From UBA1181 sp045600225 (lineage in GTDB: Bacteria; Bacteroidota; Bacteroidia; Bacteroidales; Paludibacteraceae), in contig JAZRXL010000011.1 of assembly GCA_045600225.1 (NCBI GenBank), positions 1 through 15,298 of the forward strand: a stretch of 15,298 bases of DNA, written 5' to 3'. The notes below the pieces were generated by a model, which saw only the letters and a program-made list of their open reading frames with translations, was not told where the DNA came from and searched no databases. Shown in pieces: positions 1-6,535 of the stretch. Position 1 is the stretch's first letter. Every line of letters begins with the position of its first letter. The position numbers were made by a program, and so were the translations under genes.

Positions 1-91
<91 letters not shown>

Positions 92-99
92 TTTTTTCC

Positions 100-136
100 G
101 GGAGCGTTTTCCAGTTGGAGGACGCTCCCTTTTTTT
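100..136 (+). terminator. Rho-independent terminator of the rRNA operon
   Basis: A 7-bp perfect stem, gggagcg (100-106) with cgctccc (123-129), is followed directly by seven T (130-136). It lies ten bases after the 5S gene and fits as the operon's end. Confidence 0.93.
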
Positions 137-147
137 GCGACTTTACC

Positions 148-177
148 TTTGCTTTTTCGAAAGTTTTACTACCTTTG
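148..177 (+). promoter_or_regulatory. Bacteroidetes-type promoter (TTTG / TACCTTTG)
   Basis: TTTG at 148-151 and TACCTTTG at 170-177 match the -33 (TTTG) and -7 (TAnnTTTG) elements of Bacteroidetes primary-sigma promoters, with 18 bases between them. A start of transcription near 182-185 would give a leader of about 40 bases before the ATG at 223. A second TACCTTTG, at 144-151, overlaps the -33 box. Confidence 0.7.
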
Positions 178-222
178 CATCTGAATTGAGATAATCACAT
201 TAAATTAAACGAATTATTATTA

Positions 223-735
223 ATGTTTCCGAACAGTATAATGAGCTCATTCATTAGGGGTATCTTTTTTTTTCTTTTTTGGAATTCAATAGTCTTTGTA
301 TTGAACGCTCAGTATTCTGTTAATACAGCAGGTGTTAATTCCGTTGCTAATGAAGAAGGTGAGGTCTCTTATTCTGTTGGTCAAATAGATCAATCGTTTG
401 TTTTCAATTCTAGTTGGTCTGTTACAGAAGGAGTTCAACAACCGTTTGATTTTGTTGATGTTACTACAGTCGGTTATTCAGAGTTTGTAAAGGAGAATAT
501 TTCTATTATGGTTTCTCCTAATCCTACACATGATGTATTCTATGTACAGTTTTCTCTTCCTGAAGAACATTATACCTATTCGCTCGATGATATGTATGGT
601 AAATTTCTTTTTGATGGAGATTTGATTGATGGAATTGGAATTTCTATATCAGCTTATCCTAATGGAGTCTATTTTTTTAGGGTAAAAAAATCTGGTAAAA
701 ATGATTTGGTAACGTTTAAAATTCTTAAATATTAA
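223..735 (+). CDS. Small secreted protein with T9SS type A C-terminal sorting domain
   Basis: This 170-residue protein begins with a hydrophobic signal peptide (about residues 8-30, ending in LNAQ) and so is exported by Sec. Residues 31-80 form a short domain with SYSVGQ (49-54) and EGVQQP (69-74), a pattern common in small Bacteroidetes T9SS cargo. Residues 92-170 are a type A sorting domain: VSPNPTHDVFYVQF (97-110), YPNGVYFFRV (145-154) and the C-terminal FKILKY. Known members are recognised by the outer-membrane T9SS and are released or anchored through A-LPS after removal of this domain. There is almost no mature domain beyond the short N-terminal part, so it may be a small surface adaptor; that is inference. 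Met7 (base 241) is a possible start that would shorten the signal peptide. The stop TAA (733-735) shares its last A with the next gene's ATG, so translation is probably coupled. Confidence 0.88.
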   Translation: MFPNSIMSSFIRGIFFFLFWNSIVFVLNAQYSVNTAGVNSVANEEGEVSYSVGQIDQSFVFNSSWSVTEGVQQPFDFVDVTTVGYSEFVKENISIMVSPNPTHDVFYVQFSLPEEHYTYSLDDMYGKFLFDGDLIDGIGISISAYPNGVYFFRVKKSGKNDLVTFKILKY

Positions 736-3700
736 TGGGTATGAAACGATTGTTTCTTTCATTATTATTCTCTTCGATTTTCCTTGGCTTGCATGCTGAA
801 ACACCACACACTATTGCTTATCAGGCTGTTGTGAGAGATGCAAAAGGTGAAGTTTTAAAAGAAAAAAATGTTTCTGTTAAAATTTTTATCTTGCATAATA
901 GCGAGAGTGGAGAGATTGTCTATGAAGAAGAGCGTACAGTGAGTACAAATAAAAATGGTTTGGTTGCATTCTCAATTGGTGATGATTTTGCTAGAACCTA
1001 TCAATCGCTTGATATTATTGATTGGTCCGATGGAATCTATTTCTTGAAGTGTGATTATGATTTAGATGGAGATGGATCTTTTTCGTTGACTTCTATTACT
1101 CAGTTGAAAAGTGTTCCTTACGCTTTTTATGCTGAGAAAGTTTCAAAAAATGCTTTTCCCGAATGGATGAGACAAGATGAGAAGCCTACATATTCTTATA
1201 GTGAAATTATAGATACTCCAACAATTCCTTCTAAGGTTAGTGAACTTGCCAATGATGCTAAGTATATTACTTCGGAAGAAGTACCTGTTGTGGTTGTTCC
1301 TACGAAGGTTAGCGAGTTAGAGAATGATGCGAAATATTTGACAGAACACCAATCGTTGGAAGGTTACGCAAAGAAGAGTGAATTACCAGCCAAAGACAGT
1401 TTGCTAAGTAAAGCCGAGGCAGAAAGCAAATACTTGACAGAACAATCGTTGTCAGAGTATGCGAAAACAAGCGAATTGCCAGATGTTTCAGAATTTGCTA
1501 CAAAGAGTGAATTGCAAAATATCACAACTTCCTCATCATCCATGATCCATGATTCGTTGGTGAATTATGCGACCAAGAAAGATATACCAAGTTTGGAAGG
1601 TTACGCAAAGACTTCCGACATTCCTAATCTAGAAGGCTATGCAAAAACAGAGGAAATACCAAGTCTGGAAGGTTATGCAAAGACAACAGATCTTCCAACG
1701 GTTCCTACGAAAGTCAGTGAATTGGAGAATGATGCGAAATATTTGACAGAACACCAATCGTTGTCAGAGTATGCGAAGACAAGCGAATTGCCAGATGTTT
1801 CAGGATTTGCCACAAAGAGTGAATTGCAAAATATCACAACTTCCTCATCATCCATGATTCATGATTCCTTGGTGAATTATGCGACCAAGAAGGAAATACC
1901 AAGCCTGGAAGGTTATGCAAAGACAATAGATCTTCCAACGGTTCCTACGAAAGTCAGTGAGTTGGAGAATGATGCGAAATATTTGACAGAACACCAGTCA
2001 TTAACAGATTATGCCAAGAAGAGTGACTTGCCGACAAAAGATAGTTTGTTGAGTAAGTCCGAGGCAGAAAGCAAATACTTGACGGAGCAATCGTTGTCAG
2101 AGTATGTGAAAACAAGCGACTTGCCAAACGTTTCAGAATTTGCCACAAAGAGTGAATTGCAAAATATCACGACTTCCTCATCATCCATGATCCATGATTC
2201 CTTGGCGAATTATGCGACCAAGAAGGAAATACCAAGTCTGGAAGGTTACGCAAAGACAACAGATCTCCCAACAGTTCCAACTAAGGCCAGTGAGTTGGAG
2301 AATGATGTGAAATATTTGACAGAACACCAATCGTTGGAAGATTACGCAAAGAAGAGTGAATTACCAGCCAAAGACAGTTTGCTAAGTAAAGCCGAGGCTG
2401 CAAGCAAATACTTGACGGAGCAATCGTTGTCAGAGTATGCGAAGACAAGCGAATTGCCAGATGTTTCAGAATTTGCCACAAAGAGTGAATTACAAAATAT
2501 CACAACTTCCTCCTCATCCATGATTCATGATTCGTTGGTGAATTATGCGACCAAGAAAGATATACCAAGTTTGGAAGGTTACGCAAAGACTTCCGACATT
2601 CCTAATCTAGAAGGCTATGCAAAAACAGAGGAAATACCAAGTTTGGAAGGTTATGCAAAGACAACAGATCTTCCAACGGTTCCTACGAAAGTCAGTGAAT
2701 TGGAGAATGATGCGAAGTATTTAACAGAACACCAATCGTTGGAAGGTTACGCAAAGAAGAGTGAATTGCCAGCCAAAGACAGTTTGCTAAGTAAAGCCGA
2801 GGCTGCAAGTAAATATTTGACGGAGCACCAGTCATTAGCAGATTATGTGAAGAAGAATGATTTGCCAAAGAAAGATAGTTTGTTGAGTAAGTCTGAGGCA
2901 GAAAGCAAATACTTGACAGAGCAATCGTTGTTAGAGTATGTGAAAACAAGCGACTTGCCAAACGTTTTAGAATTTGCCACAAAGAGTGAATTGCAAAATA
3001 TCACGACTTCCTCATCATCCATGATTCATGATTCCTTGGTGAATTATGCGACCAAGAAGGAAATACCAAGTCTGGAAGGTTACGCAAGGACAACAGATAT
3101 CCCAACAGTTCCAACTAAGGTCAGTGAGTTGGAGAATGATGTGAAATATTTGACAGAACACCAATCATTAGCAGATTATGCCAAGAAGAGCGACTTGCCA
3201 GCAAGGGACAGCTTATTGAGTAAAGTAGAGGCTGCAAGCAAATATCTAACAGAGCAATCATTAGCAGATTATGCTAAGAAGAGTGACTTGCCGGCAAAAG
3301 ACAGTTTGTTGAGCAAGGCAGAAGCTGCAGAAACTTACCAACTCAAGGGTGCTTACTTAACCGAGCATCAATCGTTAGCTGACTATGCAACAAAAGCAGA
3401 GTTGAAGAGTTTATCAACAGCAATGATTCATGATTCATTGAAGTTGTATGTTACCAAAGATGAGATGATCACAGCTATTGATAATGCGAAGTTATCGGGG
3501 GATGCTAGTTCTATCGATATGTCAAATTATGCTACCAAAGAGTATGTAGATGGTAATTACGCCAAGAAGAGTGACTTGCCAAGCACTGCTGGCTTGCTAA
3601 GCGAATCCGATGCGGCAGCTACTTATCAGCCCAAAGGAGAGTACTTGACGGAACACCAATCATTAGCAGAATACGCTAAGAAGAACGAATTGCCAAGCGT

Positions 3701-4784
3701 TCCAACCAAAGTTTCAGAGTTGACCAACGATGCAAACTATGTGACAGAAGGCAATATTACAACCATTTTGAATACTACAAATGTCAGCGAGTTGGTAAAC
3801 GATGCAAATTATGCGACCACAGCCAATGTACCAACAAAGGTTTCACAATTGACTAATGATAAAGGTTACATCACAGCAGAAGATGTTCCAACAGTCTCTG
3901 TGCCAACCAAGGTCAGCGAGTTGGAGAACGATGCGAACTATTTGACCGAGCACCAATCATTGAAGGAATATGCCAAGAAGAGCGAATTGCCAAAGAAAGA
4001 TAGTTTGTTGAGCAAGGCAGAAGCTGCAGACTCTTATCAACCCAAGGGGGAATACCTAATTCAATCGGATTTGTCAGAATATGCAAGAAGTGCATCTGTT
4101 CCGACAAAGGTGGCCCAATTGGAAGACGCCACGGATTATGCCAAGAAAACTGATGTGCCGACAGTTCCAGGAAACGTCAGCGCCTTTACGAATGATGCGC
4201 AGTACATCACTCAAAATGATCTTATGGTTATTTTGTCGGATATCAGTGCAATGAAAAGTCAGTTGGCGAAGTTGACTTCACAAAATGATTCTCTGAAAAC
4301 TACCGTGGATTCCCTCTCTTCCGTTATCAAGGAGATCCAAGATGCGATGATAAAGCGAATCACCACTTGGGAAGAGGATTTCTCTAATGGAATAGGGAAT
4401 GTGACGAACAACAGCGTTGGGTGGTATGAGTTAAGTGCTAACAATCAGAGATTATGTGCAATCTTATATGAACCAGACGCTAGCCAACAAATGGCGACGG
4501 TAATCATCAGAGCTCCTCAACCCGTTGATTTGACAGAGGGTGCCTATTTAAGTATGGATGTTACTAGCATGACTAGCGGAACAGTGAGATATGGAACTTG
4601 GAATGAATATAACTCTTTTTCTTTACGTTTGAAAGATGCTTCTGGAAATTATTCAGATTGGATGACGATAGGAAGAAGTGGTTTTGCAGCTACAGATGGT
4701 TTTAATAATACTGTTAGTGTGAATAAACAAGATATAAGTGTTTATTTACCCTACCCAATTCGTTCGATCGCCGGAATGTTGTAG
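735..4784 (+). CDS. Repetitive fibre-like surface protein, N-terminal part of a frameshifted gene
   Basis: The reading frame encodes 1349 residues. Residues 1-21 are a signal peptide (MGMKRLF...GLHA, no lipobox cysteine); Met3 (base 741) is an alternative start. Residues about 24-135 match the N-terminal domain seen in many Bacteroidetes fibre-like proteins, including HTIAYQAVVRD, VSVKIFIL and TQLKSVPYAFYAEK. Residues about 160-1155 are stalk repeats built from KVSELENDAKYLTEHQSL, YAKKSELPAKDSLLSKAEA and FATKSELQNITTSSSS units. Similar VPTKVSxLTNDxxY motifs occur in phage tail-fibre and baseplate proteins. Residues about 1161-1213 are a heptad-rich coiled coil, which suggests an oligomeric stalk. 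A beta-rich jelly-roll-like domain starts near 1214 (TTWEEDFSNG). It is cut after residue 1338: a TACCC duplication at 4747-4756 replaces the native continuation with 11 foreign residues. The protein has no T9SS sorting domain of its own and follows a T9SS protein with a 1-base overlap. The function as a surface fibre or adhesin is inferred. Confidence 0.85.
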   Translation: MGMKRLFLSLLFSSIFLGLHAETPHTIAYQAVVRDAKGEVLKEKNVSVKIFILHNSESGEIVYEEERTVSTNKNGLVAFSIGDDFARTYQSLDIIDWSDGIYFLKCDYDLDGDGSFSLTSITQLKSVPYAFYAEKVSKNAFPEWMRQDEKPTYSYSEIIDTPTIPSKVSELANDAKYITSEEVPVVVVPTKVSELENDAKYLTEHQSLEGYAKKSELPAKDSLLSKAEAESKYLTEQSLSEYAKTSELPDVSEFATKSELQNITTSSSSMIHDSLVNYATKKDIPSLEGYAKTSDIPNLEGYAKTEEIPSLEGYAKTTDLPTVPTKVSELENDAKYLTEHQSLSEYAKTSELPDVSGFATKSELQNITTSSSSMIHDSLVNYATKKEIPSLEGYAKTIDLPTVPTKVSELENDAKYLTEHQSLTDYAKKSDLPTKDSLLSKSEAESKYLTEQSLSEYVKTSDLPNVSEFATKSELQNITTSSSSMIHDSLANYATKKEIPSLEGYAKTTDLPTVPTKASELENDVKYLTEHQSLEDYAKKSELPAKDSLLSKAEAASKYLTEQSLSEYAKTSELPDVSEFATKSELQNITTSSSSMIHDSLVNYATKKDIPSLEGYAKTSDIPNLEGYAKTEEIPSLEGYAKTTDLPTVPTKVSELENDAKYLTEHQSLEGYAKKSELPAKDSLLSKAEAASKYLTEHQSLADYVKKNDLPKKDSLLSKSEAESKYLTEQSLLEYVKTSDLPNVLEFATKSELQNITTSSSSMIHDSLVNYATKKEIPSLEGYARTTDIPTVPTKVSELENDVKYLTEHQSLADYAKKSDLPARDSLLSKVEAASKYLTEQSLADYAKKSDLPAKDSLLSKAEAAETYQLKGAYLTEHQSLADYATKAELKSLSTAMIHDSLKLYVTKDEMITAIDNAKLSGDASSIDMSNYATKEYVDGNYAKKSDLPSTAGLLSESDAAATYQPKGEYLTEHQSLAEYAKKNELPSVPTKVSELTNDANYVTEGNITTILNTTNVSELVNDANYATTANVPTKVSQLTNDKGYITAEDVPTVSVPTKVSELENDANYLTEHQSLKEYAKKSELPKKDSLLSKAEAADSYQPKGEYLIQSDLSEYARSASVPTKVAQLEDATDYAKKTDVPTVPGNVSAFTNDAQYITQNDLMVILSDISAMKSQLAKLTSQNDSLKTTVDSLSSVIKEIQDAMIKRITTWEEDFSNGIGNVTNNSVGWYELSANNQRLCAILYEPDASQQMATVIIRAPQPVDLTEGAYLSMDVTSMTSGTVRYGTWNEYNSFSLRLKDASGNYSDWMTIGRSGFAATDGFNNTVSVNKQDISVYLPYPIRSIAGML
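1314..1760 (+). repeat. Large direct repeat, copy 1 (copy 2 at 2292-2738)
   Basis: About 447 bp are repeated with an offset of exactly 978 bp (326 codons). Landmarks include 'gaaatatttgacagaacacc' at 1331 and, with two base changes nearby, at 2309, and 'cctaatctagaaggctatgc' at 1623 and 2601. Differences are scattered single substitutions with no indel, so both copies stay in frame. Recombination between them would remove or duplicate 326 codons without breaking the frame. Confidence 0.9.
2292..2738 (+). repeat. Large direct repeat, copy 2 (copy 1 at 1314-1760)
   Basis: This is the second copy of the 447-bp block, 978 bp downstream of the first. Together they show that the stalk grew by duplication of whole multi-unit blocks rather than of single units. 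Confidence 0.9.
4747..4756 (+). repeat. 5-bp tandem duplication (TACCC x2) causing a frameshift
   Basis: TACCC at 4747-4751 is repeated at 4752-4756. With both copies, the frame from 735 reads VYLPYPIRSIAGML and stops at 4782-4784. If one copy is removed, the same frame reads VYLPNSFDRRNVVAIEF and continues as a sensible beta-domain to base 5519, ending that domain with GVYIDNIRLS. This is direct evidence that the duplication broke a longer gene. Confidence 0.85.
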
Positions 4785-5703
4785 CGATAGAATTTACACT
4801 GATTGGTGCAGCCCCTATTTTTTCGTATAAACAACGTAGCAAAGGCGTCTATATTGATAATATCCGTCTATCTCGCAATACGTATGAAACTGCTGAGCAA
4901 GGTCAAGAAGAAACTATACCAACGGAAGACGGTGAGAATAACTCTGACGTCAAAGAATACAAACGAGTAGCTGCTACCTATTCCAATTTGAGCACCTCTG
5001 ATTTCAACGATGCGGAGACTGTGTATAAGTCGGTGAAAACGGATCAAGGAGATCGCGTGATATTCATTGTCAGACACTCCGAGCGTAATTCTGCTACGGG
5101 TAGAGAATCTGGTATAAATGAAAATGGATTGGTATTAGTAAACAATGCTGGCGCTAAATTAACAGGAACACCATTCTCAGATGTTACTAATGATGCTTAT
5201 TATTCTACGGATGTTAAGAGAACGGTAGAAACATCATATTTCATCGGTAGAGCTAGAAATCCAGAAAAGTTTACAAAATCAACTTTGTTTGGTTCTGATT
5301 GGGAAAGTGAAACATTGGTAAATCACTCTACCGAAACACCAGGTCCTAATTATTACTTTGAGAAAGGTATAGATAATCCAGATAGTTCTTGGCCACTCGC
5401 TAAGGATTATTATAAAAACAACAAGGAGAGATGTATTTCACATTACGAAAATGCAATTAACTGGCTTGTAAAAGACTCAGAGGGGCATCCATTTAATTTT
5501 TGTCTTCTCATGATTTGGTGATGGTCCCTGCTGTTTGCTGGGCAACAGGTAATGAAGATTTTTTCAGTAGTTGGAATAATACTTACGGACCTAAGTATTC
5601 TGGCTGGATATACTATATGGCAGGTGTGGCTGTGATTGTTCATCAGGATGGCACATGGGAAGTTTATCCAGTGAAGTGCTTGGATAAGGGAAAGTTTGAT
5701 TAA
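4757..5703 (+). pseudogene. Detached C-terminal part: end of jelly-roll domain plus histidine phosphatase
   Basis: The frame reading 4757-5521 continues the fibre gene after the TACCC duplication. Its first about 38 residues finish the beta-domain (VVAIEFTLIG, GVYIDNIRLS), and a Glu/Asp-rich linker follows. A histidine phosphatase superfamily domain then begins: IVRHSERN (the catalytic RHxE motif, about base 5065), NAGAKLTG, and the second arginine in DVKRTVETS (about 5210). A stop in this frame at 5519-5521 is overtaken by the next frame (5500-5703). That frame supplies SSHDLVMVP with the second catalytic histidine, then WxxTYGPKYSGW and the C-terminus at TAA 5701-5703. Adding one T to the T5 tract at 5497-5501 joins the two frames as FNFLSSHDL. 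All expected catalytic residues are therefore present but in two frames. Expressed alone, a TTG start at 4988 could give a 177-residue fragment without the second histidine, probably inactive. Family members hydrolyse phosphate esters through a phospho-histidine; the substrate here is unknown. Confidence 0.78.
5497..5501 (+). other. T5 tract at the second frameshift
   Basis: The frame before this tract reads FNF then CLLMIW and stops. The frame after it reads LSSHDLVMVP, the histidine phosphatase second-histidine motif. One extra T (T6) would restore the protein. A loss in a homopolymer, a sequencing error, or -1 slippage of a TTT codon by one base would each explain it. Confidence 0.75.
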
Positions 5704-5735
5704 AAATTCATAACTTTCCTCTAAATCACATATAG

Positions 5736-5778
5736 AGTTGCACGACCCTTTAAGAGATAAGGAAAGTGCGACTTTTTT
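5736..5778 (+). terminator. Rho-independent terminator after the fibre-phosphatase gene
   Basis: An 8-bp stem with one G-U pair, agttgcac (5736-5743) with gtgcgact (5766-5773), has an inner extension of ccctt with aagg and is followed by six T (5773-5778). It lies 32 bases after the TAA at 5701-5703, which supports that stop as the true gene end. Confidence 0.8.
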
Positions 5779-5994
5779 CGTGTACAAGCATTCTAATCGA
5801 CATTTGCATAAATGGAGGCGATTCTGCGTTCAATTCATGGAGCTTTTTCTCATGTACTCATCAGAAATTTCTACTAGTGTCTATATCTCGACTGTCTGAA
5901 AAAAGACGTTAGAAATTTAGGCTTTCTGAATTAGTGACACGATTTTTGTTATCCTTATAATATAAGAAATTTAACTTTAAACTATTTAATACAC
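5779..5994. other. Gene-free stretch between terminator and CBM-like remnant
   Basis: No open frame with coding character is seen on either strand. It contains the perfect 10-bp palindrome agaaatttct near 5869 and an AT-rich stretch from 5941 onwards. That stretch, 'atttttgttatccttataat', vaguely resembles a promoter but lacks the TTTG of the -7 box. It may be the old leader of the gene remnant that follows. Confidence 0.5.
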
Positions 5995-6523
5995 ATGAAA
6001 AGCACAGGGTAAATCCACATTCTTCTATTACAGAAGCCTCTAAATTGGCAAACGACGGTCATGTTAAGGCCGAAATCAAAATGGGAGATGAATGGAGTGG
6101 CGATGGATGGCAGATCCTTATTGTGGTGTTGAAATATACTTAAATGAGGATAAGTCTTCTATGGACTTGACATTATGTTCTAAAATTACTTATAAGATTA
6201 AAGGTTCTTCCCATGAGTTTAGAGTGGAAATGTCTGCTGTGGATGATGAAGATTATCATAGTATTGTTGTTAGTGGCTCTGATGAATGGAAAGAAGTATC
6301 AATCAGTTGGGGTGGTTTGAAGCAAGCTTCTGATTGGGGTGTTGATATGGCTTTGGATAAGAGTGATATTCGTAAATTTAGTTGGCAGGTAAAGGGTGAT
6401 GTAAACAAGAGTAAATCATTAGAAATCGATGATGTAACTTGCGTAGGTATGAATTATAAGATAGTTTGCCCTAAAATGATAAGGGTCCTGAAATCATTCG
6501 GTTTCAGGACCCTTTTTATGTAA
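5995..6523 (+). pseudogene. Remnant of a secreted carbohydrate-binding-like (CBM11/CIA30-type) protein
   Basis: ATGAAAAGCACA at 5995 looks like a gene start but meets a stop after five codons. A different frame (open from 5961) then reads ITEASKLANDGHVKAEIK and KMGDEWSGDGW up to base 6110. The next frame (from 6110, or from the ATG at 6092) continues with ADPYCGVEIYLNED, SKITYKIKGSSHEFRVEM, EWKEVSISWGGL, FSWQVKG and LEIDDVTC. Inserting one G after the TGG at 6108-6110 joins these as GDGWADPYCGV. The joined sequence resembles the galactose-binding-like beta-sandwich of CBM11/CIA30-type domains, often appended to secreted proteins of gut bacteria. No signal peptide or catalytic domain survives; most of the original gene appears to be missing between ATGAAAA and the domain. 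The last open frame runs 13 codons into the terminator. The family assignment is by pattern only. Confidence 0.6.
6481..6517. terminator. Strong hairpin terminator between convergent units, possibly bidirectional
   Basis: A perfect 13-bp inverted repeat, aagggtcctgaaa (6481-6493) and tttcaggaccctt (6502-6514), has an 8-base loop and is followed on the plus strand by T to 6517. It ends plus-strand transcription. It is also the only hairpin downstream of the minus-strand receptor gene (stop at 6536), although the T run on that side is interrupted. Confidence 0.85.
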
Positions 6524-6535
6524 AATAGTTTAGGC

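Larger units (their letters stand above)
1240..4200 (+). repeat. Long array of degenerate coding repeats (fibre stalk)
   Basis: Several in-frame unit types alternate. KxSELENDxxYLTEHQSL occurs seven times, with weaker relatives (KVSELANDAKYIT, KVSQLTNDKGYIT) near the array ends. The unit ending in NITTSSSSMIHDSL occurs five times, with the DNA copies near 1490, 1803, 2140, 2468 and 2976. YAKKSELP / DSLLSKxEA units fill the spaces. Copies in the middle (about 1300-3200) are nearly identical at the DNA level. Those after about 3350 are more diverged, as expected if recent amplification took place in the middle. Confidence 0.93.

Noticed and set aside
1240..4200. CRISPR-like or satellite repeat array
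   Set aside because: Repeats stay in frame, differ by codon-level substitutions, have no equal-length spacers and lie inside one long open frame with a signal peptide.
1673..4444. Several minus-strand open frames of 60-96 codons inside the fibre gene
   Set aside because: They recur with the same sequence because they are the antisense of the repeats. None has a promoter, and their protein sequences lack coherent character.
4742..4765. Programmed -1 ribosomal frameshift at 4747-4756
   Set aside because: No slippery heptamer is present, and removing exactly one TACCC copy restores the frame without residual extra residues. A duplication is the simpler explanation.
735..4784. Prophage tail-fibre gene
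   Set aside because: The repeat motifs resemble tail fibres, but there is a Sec signal peptide, a Bacteroidetes surface-protein N-domain and a T9SS gene next door. No phage gene is near.
5443..5787. 114-codon minus-strand open frame over the phosphatase end
   Set aside because: It overlaps the phosphatase motif region and crosses the plus-strand terminator. Its translation has no recognisable features.
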